From the NCBI GenBank assembly GCA_964472015.1, contig CAYYIP010000005.1:62001-126000 (forward strand): 64,000 nucleotides of DNA, given 5' to 3'. Each line of letters starts with the position of its first letter. Within the stretch, counting starts at the first letter, position 1. Positions 9,553 through 16,780 of this stretch are shown one piece after another. The notes under the pieces were generated by a model, which was given only the letters and a program-made list of their open reading frames with translations, ran no database searches and was not told the origin of the DNA. The position numbers and the translations under genes were made by a program. This DNA is from JAAYTD01 sp964472015. GTDB taxonomy: Bacteria > Bacteroidota > Ignavibacteria > Kapaibacteriales > UBA2268.

Positions 9553-10416
9553 ATGGAAAATATTCCCGAACTTCCAGATATCCAACACACAACAAAACCT
9601 GAGTTTAAAATTCCAATAAGACAAGTTGGTGTTGAAAATGTAAAAACAGATATTATTTTAGAAGTTAAAAATGGTGGCTATCGAAAAATTTTATCAACTA
9701 TTTCAATGTCTACAAATTTAGATAGTGATAAAAAAGGTATCTCTATGAGTATGTTAATGAGAACTTTAATTAATTATTTAGAATTACCATTAAAACATAG
9801 ATTATTAATTAATATTCTTAGAGAATTTAAAAATGCAGTAGAAACTGATTCAGATGATAGTTATATACGTTTTGATTTTGAATTACCTATGATAAAAGAA
9901 TCTCCTATTTCAAAACTTAAATTTCCACAATTTTATAAATGTTCTTTTGAAGGAAGACTTATTAAAGATTCTTTTAGATTTTTACAAAGAGTTAGAGTTC
10001 CTTATGCAAGTTATTGTCCTTGTAGTGCTTCTTTATGTAAACATCTTGAAAATTCAAATAAGCATGGTTATCCTCATGCACAAAGAAGTTATGCAAACGT
10101 TTTGGTTCTTCCAAATATTTTAGATGATACTTTATGGCTAGAAGATATTATTTATTTAGTTGAATGTGCAATAAAAACGTCTCCTGTTCCTATTTTAAGA
10201 AGAATTGATGAACAAGAATTTGCAAAAGTAGCATATGAAAATACAATGTTTGTTGAAGATGCAGTTCGTTATATTTCTAATAATTTAGATAATGATAAAA
10301 GAATTTTAGATTGGATTGTAAAATGTACTCATTATGAAAGTATTCATACACACGAAGCAATTGCGATTAATTGGAAAGGTATAGAAAAAGGTTTTAATGA
10401 ATTAAATATCATTTAA
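9553..10416 (+). CDS. folE2: GTP cyclohydrolase IB (FolE2)
   Basis: The 287-residue tunnelling-fold protein matches FolE2/MptA: PDIQ near the N-terminus (residues 8-11), PIRQVGVENV (21-30), KGISMSMLMR (61-70), the metal-site Cys in CPCS (155-158), HGYPHAQRS (171-179), RRIDEQEFAKVAYEN (216-230) with FVEDAVRY, and ESIHTHEA (262-269). The enzyme converts GTP to 7,8-dihydroneopterin triphosphate, the entry step to folate and to 7-deazaguanine (preQ0/queuosine) compounds. A QueC-like gene lies at 27037, which favours a deazaguanine role, as known for phages that modify DNA guanine or tRNA. QueF is excluded because its catalytic motif is absent. Confidence 0.88.
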   Translation: MENIPELPDIQHTTKPEFKIPIRQVGVENVKTDIILEVKNGGYRKILSTISMSTNLDSDKKGISMSMLMRTLINYLELPLKHRLLINILREFKNAVETDSDDSYIRFDFELPMIKESPISKLKFPQFYKCSFEGRLIKDSFRFLQRVRVPYASYCPCSASLCKHLENSNKHGYPHAQRSYANVLVLPNILDDTLWLEDIIYLVECAIKTSPVPILRRIDEQEFAKVAYENTMFVEDAVRYISNNLDNDKRILDWIVKCTHYESIHTHEAIAINWKGIEKGFNELNII

Positions 10417-10427
10417 GGAGAAATTTA

Positions 10428-10652
10428 ATGTTGAAAATTGGAGAAATTTATATTATCAATCTTTTAGAATATGAAATTTGTTATTTTAATGAGAAAAATA
10501 AAACATTTTCTATTAAATTATCAGACAATAAAGAAAAAATATCTTTAAAATTAAAACAAATGATTAAAATTAATAATGAAATTTATAGAGTAGAATATAT
10601 AAATGAAGGAAAGAAAAGAATAACTATAAAAAAATTGGAGGATGTAAAATGA
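10428..10652 (+). CDS. small beta-rich protein of unknown function
   Basis: The 74-residue product has a good AAGGAG site and overlaps the next gene by 4 nt (ATGA). Its alternating hydrophobic/charged pattern suggests a small beta-barrel or SH3-like fold. No family is recognised. Confidence 0.55.
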   Translation: MLKIGEIYIINLLEYEICYFNEKNKTFSIKLSDNKEKISLKLKQMIKINNEIYRVEYINEGKKRITIKKLEDVK

Positions 10653-11497
10653 ATCTAGTAAAAGAAATTAACGAATATAGAGAAGAAATTAACAATATTC
10701 AAAGTGAAAGTTCAAATGTCGAAGAAGTTGAAATAGATTTAACGGAAAATATTGATAATGACAATGTTCAAAGTGAAGGTTCGGATGTAGAAATAATAAA
10801 TAATTTTTCTTCAGATACGGCGGAAGTATTTGCACATATGGTTTCAATTCCTATTATAAATCTTTATGATTGGATTGAAAAATATATTATTAGAGAATCG
10901 ACAAATATTAGACGAATAAGACTTGAAATGAATGATATTGAATCAGATACAGTTATTTTAAAATCAATCAATCTTTCAAACCCAGATTTTAAAGAACTAT
11001 TTCTTTTGAAAAATACAAATAAAATTATTATTCTAGATTTACCATATGAGGATATAATGTGTTATCGAAATGGGGCAATTAAAATAAACACCAATTTATC
11101 TAATGCCGAAACTGAAAATATTAGATGTTATGTAACAGGATCTGGAATTCATTATTTTTCAATGTATAAAAAGACAATTGTTGAAAATGAAGAAACAAAA
11201 GAATATATGATTCCGTATTTTTATACAAAGATTAAAAATAGAGATATAAAGAGTATTAATATTGTAGATTTTTCTAAAGATTTTGAAAATATTTCAAATA
11301 ATATAGAATCTATTTTAGAAGAAGATGTAAATAAAGAAAATATTATGCTTCTTTATAAACCATTTTCAAAATCACAAGAAAGTGTTAATACTAATTTAGA
11401 TTTAATTAAATATTTTGATACAAAATATAATGATGTAATTGATATTAATCATCATTTAGTTATTGATAATATTCTTCTAAAGATTTTTTCAAATTAA
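10649..11497 (+). CDS. unknown 282-residue acidic protein
   Basis: The start ATG overlaps the previous stop and is preceded by TTGGAGG. The N-terminal 60 residues are acidic, with an imprecise repeat of the form VQSEGSDVE / IQSESSNVEE (residues about 17-24 and 38-47). The rest is a mixed alpha/beta region without a recognisable motif. It ends just before a strong terminator hairpin, closing the RNA polymerase operon. The function is unknown. Confidence 0.6.
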   Translation: MNLVKEINEYREEINNIQSESSNVEEVEIDLTENIDNDNVQSEGSDVEIINNFSSDTAEVFAHMVSIPIINLYDWIEKYIIRESTNIRRIRLEMNDIESDTVILKSINLSNPDFKELFLLKNTNKIIILDLPYEDIMCYRNGAIKINTNLSNAETENIRCYVTGSGIHYFSMYKKTIVENEETKEYMIPYFYTKIKNRDIKSINIVDFSKDFENISNNIESILEEDVNKENIMLLYKPFSKSQESVNTNLDLIKYFDTKYNDVIDINHHLVIDNILLKIFSN

Positions 11498-11507
11498 ATA
11501 AAAATGG

Positions 11508-11547
11508 AAAAGGGATATATTCTTTTAAAAGGATATATCCCTTTTTT
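11508..11547 (+). terminator. rho-independent terminator
   Basis: A 13-bp stem (AAAAGGGATATAT at 11508-11520 with its complement at 11533-11545) is followed by a T-run. It closes the operon beginning at 3738. The next gene starts only 10 nt later. Confidence 0.75.
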
Positions 11548-11556
11548 AAATCACTT

Positions 11557-12279
11557 ATGAAAATAAACTCACAAAAATTTTTCTTAACTGATATATATTC
11601 ATATGATATATCCATGTGTCATTATAATATTTTAAAATCATTTGGATATGATTTGTCTAAAATAGATAAAGATGATAAATTAAAAAGAAACATTCAAATT
11701 GGAAAATTAATGGGTCAAAATAAAATAATATCTAATATTTTAAGAGAAACAACAAATAATATGATTTCTGAATATATTAAAAGAAATGAACTTAAAAATA
11801 ATAATATTATATTAAAACAATATGATGGATTTTTAAGTAATAAATTATTAAAAAATAAAGATTTTTATTTACCATTAGAATTAAGAAATGTTTTTTCAAA
11901 AATGATTATATCAATTGATAAAAATAAATTTATTGCATTAACTAATAAAAATGAACTAATAATAAAAGGCATTGCAAACACATATGAAAAATTAAATGAA
12001 ATTTATAGAAAGTTATTAGAAATTAATTATATTAGTAAAACTGAAATTTTTAAAGGAATAGAAAATATCAAAGAATTTATTTATAAAAATAATGATATTT
12101 CTTTATTTTGTATTCCGTATGATGATTTGCATTATAGAATGTTTTTTTATGAATATGGTGAAATAAAAATAAATAAAAATTCAATAAATTTAATAGATTC
12201 AAATGATATAGAGAAAAGTAAATATTTAGATATTTACTTATATGATTTTATAAAAGGGTTGGTTATAGATTTCGTTTGA
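11557..12279 (+). CDS. unknown protein with faint family-B DNA polymerase palm resemblance
   Basis: The 240-residue frame starts at ATG right behind the terminator and has no visible ribosome binding site; internal ATGs are no better. The N-terminal YSYDISMCHYNILKSFGYD recalls the polymerase A motif (xDIxxLYPS), ILKQYDGFLS could stand for the YxDTDS motif, and KNKFIALTNKNELIIKGI recalls the KxY/IKGIE region of family-B polymerases. The order is right but the catalytic Asp pattern is degraded. It may be a remnant or a specialised non-polymerase relative. The identification is tentative. Confidence 0.45.
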   Translation: MKINSQKFFLTDIYSYDISMCHYNILKSFGYDLSKIDKDDKLKRNIQIGKLMGQNKIISNILRETTNNMISEYIKRNELKNNNIILKQYDGFLSNKLLKNKDFYLPLELRNVFSKMIISIDKNKFIALTNKNELIIKGIANTYEKLNEIYRKLLEINYISKTEIFKGIENIKEFIYKNNDISLFCIPYDDLHYRMFFYEYGEIKINKNSINLIDSNDIEKSKYLDIYLYDFIKGLVIDFV

Positions 12280-12290
12280 AAGGAGAATTA

Positions 12291-12890
12291 ATGTTAAATA
12301 AATATCTTATTTTAAACGTAGCTGGAGGAAGAATAGGACCTATTATTTCTGATAAAAATAATTACATCAATCAAATAATAAATGTTGATTTATCTTATTA
12401 TGGCGATTATAAAATTGAAGAAATTGAACAATATTTATTAAATGATAAATCAAATAAAGATGTTGTTATTTATCTTAAATCTGATGTTTTTGAATTTTTA
12501 GAAAGAACTATTTTAAAATTTGATTTATTAACTGTTTATAGATTTTTAGAACATGTACCAAGAACTAATATTCAATATTTCTTATATTTGTTAGCATCTA
12601 TATTAAATTCAAACGGTGAAATAGATATCATTGTTCCAGATTCACATAAATTAGCAAAAATGTTATTAAAAGAAAATATTAATGATCCGTCTTGGTATTC
12701 TTTAGATCTTCTATTAACGTATGAATTACTCGCCGATCAACCATATCCTCATTTAAGTTTATGGTCAGAAGATAGATTAAAATATTTTATTGAAGCTGAA
12801 AATTTCTTTAAAATAATATCAATTGAAAAAGATTTTGAATTTGATGGGAGAGATATTTATTTAAGAGCAAAAGCTAAAAAAATAAAGTAA
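12291..12890 (+). CDS. class I SAM methyltransferase-like protein
   Basis: I chose ATG 12291 because AAAGGAG (12279-12285) is ideally spaced; an upstream TTG in frame lacks a site. The 199-residue product resembles small Rossmann-type methyltransferases: LNVAGGRIGPI replaces the glycine-rich loop, NVDLS supplies the acidic ribose-binding position, FDLLTVYRFLEHVPRTN is like motif IV plus helix, and NGEIDIIVPD follows. The glycine loop is degenerate. The substrate is unknown. Confidence 0.6.
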   Translation: MLNKYLILNVAGGRIGPIISDKNNYINQIINVDLSYYGDYKIEEIEQYLLNDKSNKDVVIYLKSDVFEFLERTILKFDLLTVYRFLEHVPRTNIQYFLYLLASILNSNGEIDIIVPDSHKLAKMLLKENINDPSWYSLDLLLTYELLADQPYPHLSLWSEDRLKYFIEAENFFKIISIEKDFEFDGRDIYLRAKAKKIK

Positions 12891-12901
12891 AAGGAGAATA
12901 A

Positions 12902-13783
12902 ATGAATCCTGAGAATATTGAAAGACTTGTGAACAATGGTCTTGTTTTTGAGAATGATGTATTTAAATATGAAGATAAATATTCAAAATTATTTTATGAA
13001 TTAGTCGAGACAAAAAATTCAAAAGAAGAAATTCCAATTTTAGCTTTATTTACAGCAAAACCAGAAGAAACATCATATACATATCAAGGAATAGTATCTC
13101 ATTTATATCATTTTGAAGGAAATGAAAATATTATTAAAGAAGTTATTGGATCATTAAATGAAGAAAATACAGAAATTATTGAAAAATGTAATCTTAATTC
13201 TAAATTAACAGTAATGTTAAATGAGATGATAATAAGAAATAATAGTTTTTCATCTACGGATGGAGATGTTCACCCAATGATTACTATTCTTAACTCATAT
13301 AATGGGACTAATCTTGTAAAAATTTCATTTGGATTTTCAATATTAAGAGGTGATCAAATTTCAAATACTTTAACAATGAGAAAATCTTTTGGAACAATAG
13401 ATAAAATTCATATCAAAGGAAGTGTGAATAGATTTTTTGATAATATTAATAATTATATTCAAATAATGTCTGGTAATCTTTTATCATTAATTGAAGTAAA
13501 TATGGAAAAACAGATAAATGAAGAAACATTATTACAAATTCTTGATATAATTGATTCGTTGGGTAAAAAAAGAAGAAATCAAATTTCAAGTTCAATAGAT
13601 GAAATTCGACAAAATAATAATAATATAATTTCAAGTTGGGATTTATTTATAGCATTAACAAAATTTACAACAAATGAAGGTAATCTTAATGCAAAAATTC
13701 TTCTTGAAAATATTGTTGAAAGATTTATGGTTATTCCTAACAGAATGTTGGAATTCATTGAATCTCAAAAAAATACAGCTTAA
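12902..13783 (+). CDS. DUF932-like phage/plasmid protein
   Basis: The 293-residue product has an AAAGGAG site 7 nt before ATG. The centre, TDGDVHPMITILNSYNGTNLVKISFGF (given here only as landmarks TDGDVHP, NSYNG and SFGF), recalls DUF932/phage-plasmid-like TIGR03299 proteins, which carry a conserved NSxDG block followed by a G-rich R element. The C-terminal half is helical. The biochemical function of that family is not established. It ends before a terminator. Confidence 0.45.
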   Translation: MNPENIERLVNNGLVFENDVFKYEDKYSKLFYELVETKNSKEEIPILALFTAKPEETSYTYQGIVSHLYHFEGNENIIKEVIGSLNEENTEIIEKCNLNSKLTVMLNEMIIRNNSFSSTDGDVHPMITILNSYNGTNLVKISFGFSILRGDQISNTLTMRKSFGTIDKIHIKGSVNRFFDNINNYIQIMSGNLLSLIEVNMEKQINEETLLQILDIIDSLGKKRRNQISSSIDEIRQNNNNIISSWDLFIALTKFTTNEGNLNAKILLENIVERFMVIPNRMLEFIESQKNTA

Positions 13784-13792
13784 AAATATTTT

Positions 13793-13838
13793 AAAAAAGG
13801 ATTAACCTTTTAATAATGAGGTAAATCCTTTTTTTTGT
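13793..13838 (+). terminator. rho-independent terminator
   Basis: The arms AAAAAAGGATTAACCT (13793-13808) and AGGTAAATCCTTTTTT pair over 16 positions with one mismatch and end in a T8 tract. It separates the methyltransferase/DUF932 group from the tail module. Confidence 0.8.
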
Positions 13839-13847
13839 TTTAGAACA

Positions 13848-13857
13848 TAGAACAAAA
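13848..13857 (+). promoter_or_regulatory. class B promoter-like motif TAGAACAAAA
   Basis: The motif lies 40 nt upstream of the ATG at 13888. A partial copy (TAGAACAT) directly precedes it. The same decamer recurs upstream of several structural genes on both strands, always oriented toward the gene. Confidence 0.45.
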
Positions 13858-13887
13858 TACAAAAACAAAGAATTAAAAAGGTTGTAA

Positions 13888-15132
13888 ATGCCAGAAATAA
13901 AAAGAAGTAATATACCTGATACCGGATATGATATTCAGGTTAAAATTGGTAATCTAGATTATTCTAATGATTTAATTTCATTAAGAATAGTTTCAAGTTT
14001 AGCTAGTTCATATCAAATTGTTACTTTAGAAATGATTTTGGATCAAACTGATATTATTTTTGAAAGAATTTTTGGTAAAGAACCAATAAATTTAACAATT
14101 AGATATTTGGGAAGAGGTAGTGAAACTCAAATTACAGAAGAAATAAAAATGGAATTGATTCATTTACGTTCAGATTCAAAAATGTCCATAAGAAATACTC
14201 AAGCTAAAGAAGATAATAAATTTTTAGAAAGAGTAACATTTATAACTGTTCCTAGAAATGCATTTAAAACATCAAGTACATTAATAAATGCAATTTATTT
14301 AAATAAAACATGTAAAGAAATAATTGATGATATTATTTCAAAGAATACGAAAGCCAAATTAAATATAGATAATGATAATCTTAATAATGATAAAATTGAA
14401 CAAATAATTATACCACCTATGCCTTTAAATAAAGTTATAAGATATCTAGATAATAATTTTGGTATTTTTAATGGAGCATCTAATTCTGGTTTTTGTCAAT
14501 ATGATAATACTTTTAACATTTATAATTTATCAAAAAGAATAACAAAAAGTCAAATTTTTAATATTTATCAATTAGCAACAGATAATGAAGAAAATAAAGA
14601 TATTATTAATAAATGTATTGATGGAGAAAATTTTTATTCTTTTGACTCATTAATTAATACATATTCTGGAAATACAAAATTAGCTTCATTATCTAAAAAA
14701 ATTAATCATATCGTTAAACCCAATGATAGATTGTATCATATTATTACACAAGATTTAGAAAAAGTTTGTTCTGATTTTGGAGCAAATATTAAAAATAAAG
14801 AAATATTTATTGATCCAATTTTAAATGAAAGAGAAACATATAAAATAACAAAAACAGGAAATGAAACTTCTGATGTTTTTGCAAATTCTAAAATAGCTAG
14901 ATCAATTATAGGATTATCAAGTGTACTTGTAAATTTAGAAAAAAATTTACCTATTTTAAATTTAATGAAAATAGGTGAACCTGTAAATCTTAAAACAGGA
15001 ACTTTGGAATATATTGATTTAAGTGGTAAATATATTTTAAAATCATCAGATTTATCATTTTCAAGAGAAGATGTAAGAAATTGGATGAGTTTCGCTAAAT
15101 TAATATTAATAAGGACAAATAAAACATTATAA
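13888..15132 (+). CDS. putative baseplate hub protein (gp27/gpD-like)
   Basis: The 414-residue protein opens with GYDIQVKIGNLDYSNDL (17-33), a pattern of the beta-barrel of hub proteins. It has a middle domain with NKVIRYLDNNFGIF and ends with a C-terminal segment where the parameters of the barrel are set (KIGEPVNLKTG, YIDLSGKYILKSSDLSFSREDV) followed by a short tail. This is the usual profile of the T4 gp27 / phage P2 gpD hub family, which forms the trimeric platform under the tail tube. It sits directly upstream of terminase and tape measure. The assignment rests on pattern and context only. Confidence 0.55.
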   Translation: MPEIKRSNIPDTGYDIQVKIGNLDYSNDLISLRIVSSLASSYQIVTLEMILDQTDIIFERIFGKEPINLTIRYLGRGSETQITEEIKMELIHLRSDSKMSIRNTQAKEDNKFLERVTFITVPRNAFKTSSTLINAIYLNKTCKEIIDDIISKNTKAKLNIDNDNLNNDKIEQIIIPPMPLNKVIRYLDNNFGIFNGASNSGFCQYDNTFNIYNLSKRITKSQIFNIYQLATDNEENKDIINKCIDGENFYSFDSLINTYSGNTKLASLSKKINHIVKPNDRLYHIITQDLEKVCSDFGANIKNKEIFIDPILNERETYKITKTGNETSDVFANSKIARSIIGLSSVLVNLEKNLPILNLMKIGEPVNLKTGTLEYIDLSGKYILKSSDLSFSREDVRNWMSFAKLILIRTNKTL

Positions 15133-15149
15133 TTTAAACGAGTTTTTAA

Positions 15150-16772
15150 ATGACTAAACTTCAACAGGTAAATGAATTTATAAAATGTAAAGAATCTTTT
15201 GATTATTATTGTAGAAACTACGTTTTAATTGAAATACCTGGTGGCGATGTCCTTTTACAACCATATAATAAACAAAAAGAATTAATAGATACATTATTAT
15301 TGTTAAAATATCTTATTGTTTTAAAAAGTCGACAGGTTGGAATTTCAACTATTATTCAAGCTTTATGTTCATGGTTAGTTACATTTTTTGATAATGTTGT
15401 TGTGGGAATTATTTCAAAAGATGGAAAAGAAGCCACAGATTTTTCTAGAGCTATTAGAGGAATGGTTGAAAAATTACCAGATTGGATGAATCCAGGATTT
15501 GATAAATATACAGAACAGAGTTTTATTTTAAAAAATGGATCAAAAACATTTGCAGCTACAGTAAATCCACAAGCTCCTGAAAAAACATTAAGAGGTAAAC
15601 CAATTACATTTTTAGTAATTGACGAAGCTGCATTTATTAAAAATTTAGATGATGCTTGGACTTCAATGGTTCCAGCTTTATCAACATCTCAAAAACACGC
15701 AAGAAATTTAAATATTCCATATGGAACAATTATTTTAAGTACTCCTAATAAAACAATGGGAACCGGTGCTTGGTATTATAAAAAATATACTCAAGCTGTA
15801 TCTAATGATCACGATAGTATATTTAAACCATTTATAATTCATTGGAAAATGATTCCTGAATTAGCAAATGATCCAGAATGGTATAACACTCAATGTAAAT
15901 TATTTGATAACGATCCAAAGAAAATCGAACAAGAATTAGAATTAAAATTCTTACCCGCTGGTGGATCATTTTTTGATGATAAAGTTTGTATTGTATTACA
16001 AGAGGATAAAAAAGAACCAATCAAAAAAGTTAAAATTTTTAAATCTGAATTTTGGGAATTTGTAAAACCAAACAAAGACTCCTATTATTTATTAGGTGTT
16101 GATACAGCTCCTGAATTTGGGGCAGATGAATCTGCAATAAATGTAATTGATTTTGAAACAGCGGAACAAGTTGCTGAATTTAAAGGAAAATTATCTGTTA
16201 CTAATTTTTGCAAAGTTATTGAATATGTTTCTTATAGATTTCATGGTTTATTAATTATAGAAAACAATTCTTATGGAAATCAAATAATTGAATATTTTGA
16301 TAATAAAGAAGAAAATAATATTCCGATTTATAGAGAGGAAAAAGGAAAAAATAAAACAAATTTAGGATTATCAACAAATTTAAAAACAAGACCTTTAATG
16401 ATTAATGCTTTATATAAATATATATCTGAATACCCAAATAGTATTAAATCGGAAAGAACAGCAATGCAATTAATTGGTTTGGTTGAGAATAAAAATGGAA
16501 AAGTTGAAGCCGATACAGGTTGTAAAGATGATTTGGCTCTATCTCTTTCAATGTGTTATTATGTTAGAGAATATGATCCACCATTAATTTTAGAGAAAAA
16601 AGATAGTGCTGTTGTAAAAAACTTTAATGATATTATAAACTTAAATGATGATATGACAACAGAAAAAGAATTTAAAGATATAAATAATATTAATTCAGAT
16701 TTATTAAAAAAAATAAAGGATGAAAATTTGAATACTTCATATGTTGATATGATAACATTTATAAGGAGTTAA
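15150..16772 (+). CDS. terL: terminase large subunit
   Basis: The 540-residue protein is a gp17-type packaging motor. The ATPase has a deviant Walker A KSRQVGIST (59-67), Walker B FLVIDEAAF (about 154-162) and coupling motif TIILSTPNK (about 193-201). The RNase H-like nuclease follows with GVDTAPEFGADES (about 316-328), IENNSYGNQII and the last acidic site CKDDLALS (about 457-464). It uses ATP to pack DNA into the procapsid and cuts genome ends. The ATG start follows a weak site (AACGAG), 17 nt after the hub gene. The small subunit is not recognised here. Confidence 0.93.
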   Translation: MTKLQQVNEFIKCKESFDYYCRNYVLIEIPGGDVLLQPYNKQKELIDTLLLLKYLIVLKSRQVGISTIIQALCSWLVTFFDNVVVGIISKDGKEATDFSRAIRGMVEKLPDWMNPGFDKYTEQSFILKNGSKTFAATVNPQAPEKTLRGKPITFLVIDEAAFIKNLDDAWTSMVPALSTSQKHARNLNIPYGTIILSTPNKTMGTGAWYYKKYTQAVSNDHDSIFKPFIIHWKMIPELANDPEWYNTQCKLFDNDPKKIEQELELKFLPAGGSFFDDKVCIVLQEDKKEPIKKVKIFKSEFWEFVKPNKDSYYLLGVDTAPEFGADESAINVIDFETAEQVAEFKGKLSVTNFCKVIEYVSYRFHGLLIIENNSYGNQIIEYFDNKEENNIPIYREEKGKNKTNLGLSTNLKTRPLMINALYKYISEYPNSIKSERTAMQLIGLVENKNGKVEADTGCKDDLALSLSMCYYVREYDPPLILEKKDSAVVKNFNDIINLNDDMTTEKEFKDINNINSDLLKKIKDENLNTSYVDMITFIRS

Positions 16773-16780
16773 ATAAATAA

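Noticed and set aside
9553..10416. QueF (preQ0 reductase) as an alternative for the tunnelling-fold protein
   Set aside because: The CPCS, HAQRS and ESIHTHEA motifs fit FolE2, and the QueF NADPH-binding pattern is absent.
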